Shown one piece after another: positions 26,791 through 30,355 of a stretch of DNA of 30,355 nt. Source of the stretch: Pseudomonadota bacterium (GTDB taxonomy: Bacteria > Desulfobacterota > Desulfovibrionia > Desulfovibrionales > Desulfomicrobiaceae); NCBI GenBank assembly GCA_023393525.1, contig JAEWKZ010000094.1, positions 1-30,355 of the forward strand. Direction: 5' to 3'. How positions within the stretch are numbered: position 1 is the stretch's first letter; each line of letters opens with the position of its first letter. The position numbers were made by a program, and so were the translations under genes. The notes under the pieces were generated by a model, which saw nothing but the letters and a program-made list of their open reading frames with translations, ran no database searches and had not been told where the DNA came from.

Positions 26791-28338
26791 CTATTCAGCG
26801 CCCACTCCGAGGTAGTTGCGAACGCGCTGGTTCTCGTACCTGGCCTCGGCGCCCTCGTCAGGAACCAGGACCGAACCGAGCCAGCCCGCGGCAAAGGCGG
26901 CAGGCAGCGAGATCAGGGCCGGATTCTTCCAGGGGAAAATGGCCTGGGCATTGCCGAGCACATCGACCCACACCGTGGGGCTTATGATGATCAGCCCTAC
27001 CGCCAAAACCGCGCCCACGGCAATACTCGCCGTCGCGCCGACCGTGCTGAAGCGCTTCCACATGATCGAGAGCAGAAGGGCCGGGAAGTTGGCGCTGGCC
27101 GCGATGGCGAAGGCCAGGCCGACCATGAAGGCCACGTTCTGTCCCTTGAAGGCAATGCCGAGCCCGATGGCCAGAATCCCCAGGGCGACGGTGGCGCGCT
27201 TGGCCATCTTCACTTCGTTTTCCTCCGTGGAACGGCCGGTGCGGAACACGTTGGCGTACAGATCATGGGAGAAGGTCGTGGCCCCGGCCAGGGTCAGGCC
27301 CGCCACCACGGCCAGAATGGTCGCGAAGGCCACGGCCGCGATAAACCCGAGGAACATGATGCCGCCCGTGACTTCGGCCAGGAGAGGAGCCGCCATGTTG
27401 CCGCCCTTGTCGAACCCGGTGATCACGTCCTGCCCCACCAGCACCATGGCGCCGAAGCCGATGATGAAGGTCAGGATGTAGAAATAGGAGATGAGGCCGG
27501 TGGCATAGAGTACCGATTTGCGCGCCGCCTTGGCATCGGGCACGGTGTAGAAACGCATCAGGATGTGCGGCAGTCCGGCCGTTCCGAACATGAGCGCGAT
27601 GCCCAGCGAAAGGGCGTCCCAGGGGTTCGAGACCAGACCGCCCGGTTCCAGGACCTTGTCCCCGTACTTGAGCACGGCGGCGTCGAAGAGGTTGACCGGG
27701 TTGTAGTCGAACCGCGCCAGGACCATGAACACCACGATGGACGCTCCGCCCAGCAGCAGCACGGCCTTGATGATCTGCACCCAGGTCGTGGCCAGCATGC
27801 CGCCGAAAAGCACATAGGCGATCATGATCACGCCCACGACGACAACGGCCGCTTCGTAGGGCAGCCCGAACATGAGCTTCACCAGCGAGCCGGAGCCGAC
27901 CATCTGGGCGATGAGATAAAAGGCCACGGTCATGAGCGAGCCGCAGGAGGCCGCGATGCGGATGGGTTTTTGCTTGAGGCGATAGGCGACCACGTCGGCG
28001 AAGGTGTATTTGCCCAGGTTGCGCAGCGGCTCGGCGATGAGGAACATGATGATCGGCCAGCCCACGAGAAATCCGATGGAATAGATGAGGCCGTCATAGC
28101 CCTTGAGGGACACGAGGCCCGCGATGCCCAGAAAGGACGCCGCGCTCATGTAGTCGCCGGCCAAGGCGATGCCGTTTTGCAGCCCCGTGACGGAGCGGCC
28201 GGCGGCGTAGAACTGCGAGGCGGTTTTGCTGCGCTGGGCCGCGTAATAGGTGATGACCAGCGTGGCCAGCACGAAGGCCAGAAAGAATCCGATGGAAACC
28301 GCGTTGGGTTGTCCGATGGAGGAGGTAAACTCGTTCAT
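26791..28338 (-). CDS. actP: Cation/acetate symporter ActP (SSS family)
   Basis: This 515-residue sodium:solute symporter family protein has about 13 membrane helices and is related to E. coli ActP, which takes up acetate and glycolate. Recognisable stretches include FYAAGRSVTGLQNGIALAGD (N-terminal sodium-site region), AASFLGIAGLVSLKGYDGLI, GTAGLPHILMRFYTVPDAKA (the strongest ActP-like segment), and VVAGLTLAGATTFSHDLYAN. It starts one base before the upstream DUF485 gene ends, counting from start codon to stop, so the two are coupled. Substrate could also be another short monocarboxylate. Confidence 0.94.
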   Translation of the reverse strand: MNEFTSSIGQPNAVSIGFFLAFVLATLVITYYAAQRSKTASQFYAAGRSVTGLQNGIALAGDYMSAASFLGIAGLVSLKGYDGLIYSIGFLVGWPIIMFLIAEPLRNLGKYTFADVVAYRLKQKPIRIAASCGSLMTVAFYLIAQMVGSGSLVKLMFGLPYEAAVVVVGVIMIAYVLFGGMLATTWVQIIKAVLLLGGASIVVFMVLARFDYNPVNLFDAAVLKYGDKVLEPGGLVSNPWDALSLGIALMFGTAGLPHILMRFYTVPDAKAARKSVLYATGLISYFYILTFIIGFGAMVLVGQDVITGFDKGGNMAAPLLAEVTGGIMFLGFIAAVAFATILAVVAGLTLAGATTFSHDLYANVFRTGRSTEENEVKMAKRATVALGILAIGLGIAFKGQNVAFMVGLAFAIAASANFPALLLSIMWKRFSTVGATASIAVGAVLAVGLIIISPTVWVDVLGNAQAIFPWKNPALISLPAAFAAGWLGSVLVPDEGAEARYENQRVRNYLGVGAE

Positions 28339-28339
28339 C

Positions 28340-28645
28340 TCATTTCTCCTTCATGTTGCTGACAATGCGTGTCACCGCATCGTCGTACGCGCTGTTGGCC
28401 CAGGTGACGTAAATGCCTGTCAGCACGCAGGCCGAAATGATGACCGCAAGTCCCACGGGAACTCCCAGAGTCAGGTGTTCGCCGACCTTTACCGCGAGCA
28501 GATCCTTTCTGAAGGCCAAGACCAGAATGAAACCAAAATAAATGGCCAGCATGAGCGTGCTCAGGATCACGGATACAATTCTTTTTCTTCTGACCAGATC
28601 CTGAAACTTTTCATGATCCAGACTGTTGATGGATACGGTGGGCAA
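28340..28645 (-). CDS. yjcH: DUF485 (YjcH-like) inner-membrane protein
   Basis: This 101-residue protein has two membrane helices (about 25-47 and 60-82) and is the regular small partner of ActP-type symporters. Conserved DUF485 features are DHEKFQDLVRRKRIVSVILS, FGFILVLAFR and GIYVTWANSAYDD. The start is TTG at 28645, chosen because GGGAGG lies 5 bases upstream; the frame is open to ATG 28699 but those residues are not conserved and would bury the ribosome site. It heads the yjcH-actP-DUF294 operon. Confidence 0.88.
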   Translation of the reverse strand: MPTVSINSLDHEKFQDLVRRKRIVSVILSTLMLAIYFGFILVLAFRKDLLAVKVGEHLTLGVPVGLAVIISACVLTGIYVTWANSAYDDAVTRIVSNMKEK

Positions 28646-28698
28646 GGTGTCCTCCCTGGTTACGGTGAATCGAAATGCCGCTTGAGTCCGGCAAAACA

Positions 28699-28764
28699 CC
28701 TTGTATCAAAATTCACAAAGCCCGCATCAGTTTCTCGGCAAATGGAATGTACAAAGCCTTGTAC
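28699..28764 (-). promoter_or_regulatory. Paired operator-like dyads upstream of yjcH-actP
   Basis: GTACAA-AGCC-TTGTAC (28749-28764) is a perfect dyad. CCTTGT (28699-28704) and ACAAAG (28715-28720) form a looser one with the same half-sites, 54 bases before the yjcH start. The four half-sites suggest binding of one regulator. Confidence 0.4.
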
Positions 28765-29042
28765 GGCTAGTAGCCACCCGCAGCCATCTCTACACCGTTT
28801 GTCTGTCCAGGCACGCCGCTTGCCGGGAGCGATGCATTCTTTCACTTTGATTTCAAGATATTGTGATTCAACATTGACGGATGGAAAACACGAATCGCAA
28901 TCAAGCAACTTATTGCGCAGCGACCCGTGCTGACTTGAAAGCAAGATCATACGTACGTACCCTGAGCAAAGTGAATGCATTCCAAAGAAAATATGAGATA
29001 GCACAACGACAAGGTCTTCAATGCTATGCACACCGATTCTGC

Positions 29043-29064
29043 AATCAATTTGCAAATTTTGATT
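29043..29064. promoter_or_regulatory. AT-rich palindrome upstream of the NifU-like gene
   Basis: ATTTGCAAAT (29048-29057) is a perfect palindrome flanked by AATCA and TGATT. It lies about 200 bases before the start codon. Confidence 0.35.
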
Positions 29065-29197
29065 ATTCTTTTTCCAATATGGCACCCCTGCGGGATTGGG
29101 GTGCGGGCGAGTCCTGCACAAGGCTTTTCTGACCATTTTGGTATATGTTCTCGTCTTTGGCGACTGGTGTTGCCGATATCAGGAGGGGGTGCTAGGA

Positions 29198-29225
29198 GTC
29201 CGCATTGGTCTGTCCCATGGCGGAC
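29198..29225 (+). promoter_or_regulatory. 5'-leader hairpin of the NifU-like gene
   Basis: GTCCGC (29198-29203) pairs with GCGGAC (29220-29225), with further ATTGG/CCCAT pairing inside. It ends 31 bases before the start codon. Confidence 0.35.
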
Positions 29226-29256
29226 ACATGGAACCACTCAGCAAACGGACGAGACA

Positions 29257-29712
29257 ATGCCCAATTTTGACGACATCGTGAATGAACTCCAGGATAAAAT
29301 CTTTGACGAAGCGGTTCAGGCCTACGGTCAGGCCGGGTTCGAACGCTGGCGCAACAAGCCCTATCACGGCCGGCCAGCCAAGGCCGAGTACATGGGCGCA
29401 TCTACCGGCACATGTGGCGATACCATCCGCATCTTTCTGCACATTGAAAATGACCTGATCCGTGACGCGGGATTCGGCACCGACGGCTGCGGCTCCAGCC
29501 AGATCAGCGGATCCATGGCCGCTGAACTGGCAGTGAACAAGACCTGCGAAGAGGTGGCTGCCATCACGGGCGAGACCGTGCTGGAAGCCTTGGGCGGACC
29601 GGACTGCATGCCCGAAGAAGACCGCCACTGCACCCGGCTGGCCGCAAACGCTCTTCACGAGGCTCTGGGAGATTACTACTTTAAGACGCTGGGAGCGGGA
29701 GTAGAAAGCTGA
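29257..29712 (+). CDS. NifU/IscU-like iron-sulfur cluster scaffold protein
   Basis: This 151-residue protein has the NifU N-terminal (IscU) fold, on which Fe-S clusters are built before transfer. The three ligand cysteines are recognisable: TGTCGDTIRIF (C53, with D55), TDGCGSSQISGSMAAEL (C78) and EDRHCTRLAANALHEAL (C125). The usual N-terminal NPRNVG motif is replaced by an unusual stretch (WRNKPYHGRPAKAEYMGAS). There is no C-terminal Nfu or ferredoxin-like domain and no adjoining cysteine desulfurase. ATG 29257 is chosen by alignment with the family; its ribosome site is weak (GGACGAG), and the frame is open upstream without conservation. Confidence 0.88.
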   Translation: MPNFDDIVNELQDKIFDEAVQAYGQAGFERWRNKPYHGRPAKAEYMGASTGTCGDTIRIFLHIENDLIRDAGFGTDGCGSSQISGSMAAELAVNKTCEEVAAITGETVLEALGGPDCMPEEDRHCTRLAANALHEALGDYYFKTLGAGVES

Positions 29713-29717
29713 CGGTA

Positions 29718-29879
29718 CTATAGGCGCGCTTCAGCCAAATCACCGCCCCATAGAGTCGACAGCGGCGCGACCAGGTGATCTGGCCCGAGTGAGACTGTTT
29801 CCGCACCGTCGTAAAGGATCACTCCAACACGGGGCATGCACGGGGCATTGGTCAGATCTTGAATCTTGAATTCAACCAT
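29718..29879 (-). pseudogene. C-terminal remnant of a DUF4143-type AAA ATPase
   Basis: A 53-codon frame on the minus strand reads RVGVILYDGAETVSLGPDHL then VAPLSTLWGG. This is the characteristic C-terminal end of DUF4143 ATPases (GVVLYDG...PLSALW). The upstream ~12 residues (VEFKIQDLTNAP) are encoded partly by a copy of the short repeat, so the fragment begins at a repeat junction. No Walker motifs are present. It lies on the same strand as the N-terminal scrap at 20163-20316 but in the wrong order to be one gene split by an insertion. Confidence 0.65.
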
Positions 29880-30028
29880 TTTCTGGCTCTTTCTCCGAAC
29901 TAGGGCTGGTCAGGCCATGGAAAAAAGGAACACCAGAGAATTCAAGATTCGAGATCTGCCCCCATTCTGCGCACAAGATTCAAGATCTGACGCCGTGTCC
30001 GCAAATTCAAGATTCGAGATCTGACCCC
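29851..30028. repeat. Cluster of AAGATTCRAGATCTGAC repeats
   Basis: Four copies of a short motif occur: inverted at 29851-29873, and direct at 29938-29958, 29974-29991 and 30003-30028. The shared core is ATTCAAGATTC(G/A)AGATCTG, with most copies followed by AC and a C-run. Inverted plus direct copies are typical of REP-like elements. Confidence 0.8.
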
Positions 30029-30067
30029 AATCCCTGTGACCCCAATCCCTGTGACCCCAATCCCTGG
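30023..30067 (+). repeat. Three tandem 15-bp repeats
   Basis: GACCCCAATCCCTGT occurs at 30023-30037 and 30038-30052, and with a final T-to-G change at 30053-30067. The array extends the tail of the last AAGATTCGAGATCTGAC copy. Confidence 0.9.
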
Positions 30068-30097
30068 GAAATTTGGATTGCGTAGTTATTGCCAATG

Positions 30098-30128
30098 AAA
30101 AAGCCACCCGTCACCAGATGGCTTTTTT
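30098..30128. terminator. Bidirectional terminator
   Basis: AAAAAGCCA (30098-30106) pairs with TGGCTTTTT (30119-30127), giving T-runs for both strands. On + it could end transcripts from the NifU-like gene; on the minus strand it backs up the tRNA terminator. Confidence 0.7.
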
Positions 30129-30184
30129 TCCAAGTCGAAAAAGAGGTCGCTGGAATCACATAAACCCACAGCGGAACCCACAAC

Positions 30185-30222
30185 AGAAAAAAGGGATTTC
30201 AGCCTTTCGACTGAAATCCCTT
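30185..30222 (-). terminator. Rho-independent terminator of the tRNA operon
   Basis: AAGGGATTTCAG (30191-30202) pairs with CTGAAATCCCTT (30211-30222), a perfect 12-bp stem. Read on the minus strand it is followed by a T-run (TTTTTTCTG). It lies 10 bases past the tRNA-Asp CCA end. Confidence 0.9.
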
Positions 30223-30231
30223 GCTTTCTAA

Positions 30232-30308
<77 letters not shown>

Positions 30309-30322
30309 GCATTTTGTCTTCG

Positions 30323-30355
30323 TGGTGGGCGGTACAGGGATCGAACCTATGACCC
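30323..30355 (-). tRNA. 3' part of a tRNA, probably tRNA-Val
   Basis: The T-arm (ATAGG-TTCGATC-CCTGT), acceptor half ACCGCCC, discriminator A and encoded CCA are seen on the minus strand; the rest lies beyond the window. The acceptor end and the pairing with tRNA-Asp suggest Val, but the anticodon is not visible. Confidence 0.75.

Larger units (their letters stand above)
28646..29256. other. 611-base divergent intergenic region
   Basis: No convincing gene is present. The open frames on both strands (28881-29132 and 28660-29136) lack coding bias and family resemblance. GC content is clearly lower than in flanking genes. It contains operator-like dyads on the yjcH side, a TACGTACGTA palindrome at 28950-28959, an AT-rich palindrome near 29048, and a GCACCCC/GGGGTGC hairpin at 29082-29104. 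Confidence 0.5.

Noticed and set aside
28832..28982. Imperfect inverted pair GCATTCTTTCACTTTG and CAAAGTGAATGC
   Set aside because: A 4-base gap is needed to align the arms and no further terminal similarity supports an element.
29081..29104. Possible sigma-54 promoter before the NifU-like gene (TGGCACCCCTGC)
   Set aside because: The -24-like TGGCACC is not followed by GC at the required 10-base distance; the bases instead form a GCACCCC/GGGGTGC hairpin.
28660..29136. 158-codon minus-strand frame upstream of actP
   Set aside because: It overlaps the yjcH start region in another frame, lacks codon bias and matches no family.
29851..30067. Possible CRISPR array
   Set aside because: The units are too short, occur in both orientations and have no regular spacers; no cas genes are near.
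29910..30107. Minus-strand frame with HRDWGHRDWG repeats
   Set aside because: It is only the translation of the 15-bp tandem DNA repeat and neighbouring repeat units.

Overview
The window looks like a chromosomal segment of a GC-rich, anaerobic, sulfate-reducer-like deltaproteobacterium, probably Desulfovibrionales and possibly close to Desulfomicrobium. This is inferred from gene content and not from a marker gene. The supporting content is a lutABC-type lactate oxidation operon, a DUF485/ActP acetate uptake operon, a NifU-type Fe-S scaffold protein, a MASE3 hybrid kinase, and genes with strong G/C third positions.

Layout. 1-455: 3' part of a class I methyltransferase, then a low-GC stretch and tRNA-Arg(CCG) on the minus strand with its own promoter and terminator. 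906-6964 (+): housekeeping genes for UbiX-type flavin prenyltransferase, an M50 membrane protease, TrpS, an anchored coiled-coil protein of unknown role, an M3 oligopeptidase and the ribosome-assembly GTPase YlqF/RbgA. 7055-9653: a complete phage-shock module, with divergent pspF and pspA-pspB-pspC behind a well-formed sigma-54 promoter. 9709-11286 (-): a kinase-fold/P-loop kinase fusion. 11498-14626 (+): a large MASE3-PAS-PAS-PAS-HK-REC hybrid kinase. 14666-15091 (-): a hotdog acyl-CoA thioesterase. 15417-18302 (-): lutA-lutB-lutC. 18507-19190 (-): a divergent DapB-like protein. 19374-21341 (-): a decayed zone holding a probably 5'-truncated histidine kinase, the N-terminal scrap of a DUF4143-type AAA ATPase, and a broken hybrid histidine kinase, followed by a nested-palindrome repeat. 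21809-24644 (-): nupC and a 5'-nucleotidase lipoprotein gene, a nucleotide/nucleoside salvage pair. 24902-28645 (-): DUF485 protein, ActP and a CNMP/CBS/DUF294 signalling protein. 29257-29712 (+): NifU/IscU-like scaffold. 29718-30067: C-terminal scrap of a second DUF4143-type ATPase inside a cluster of short repeats. 30232-30355 (-): tRNA-Asp(GTC) and the 3' part of another tRNA, probably Val.

How it fits together. Lactate is oxidised by LutABC, acetate is moved by ActP, and nucleotides are dephosphorylated by the UshA-like lipoprotein and imported by NupC. The Psp module guards the inner membrane. I found no CRISPR array, prophage, restriction system or obvious new defence system. The least-explained parts are the repeat elements (9651-9690, 21417-21554, 15214-15332, 29851-30067), the gene-decay zone at 20163-21341, and several operator-like dyads in front of metabolic operons.
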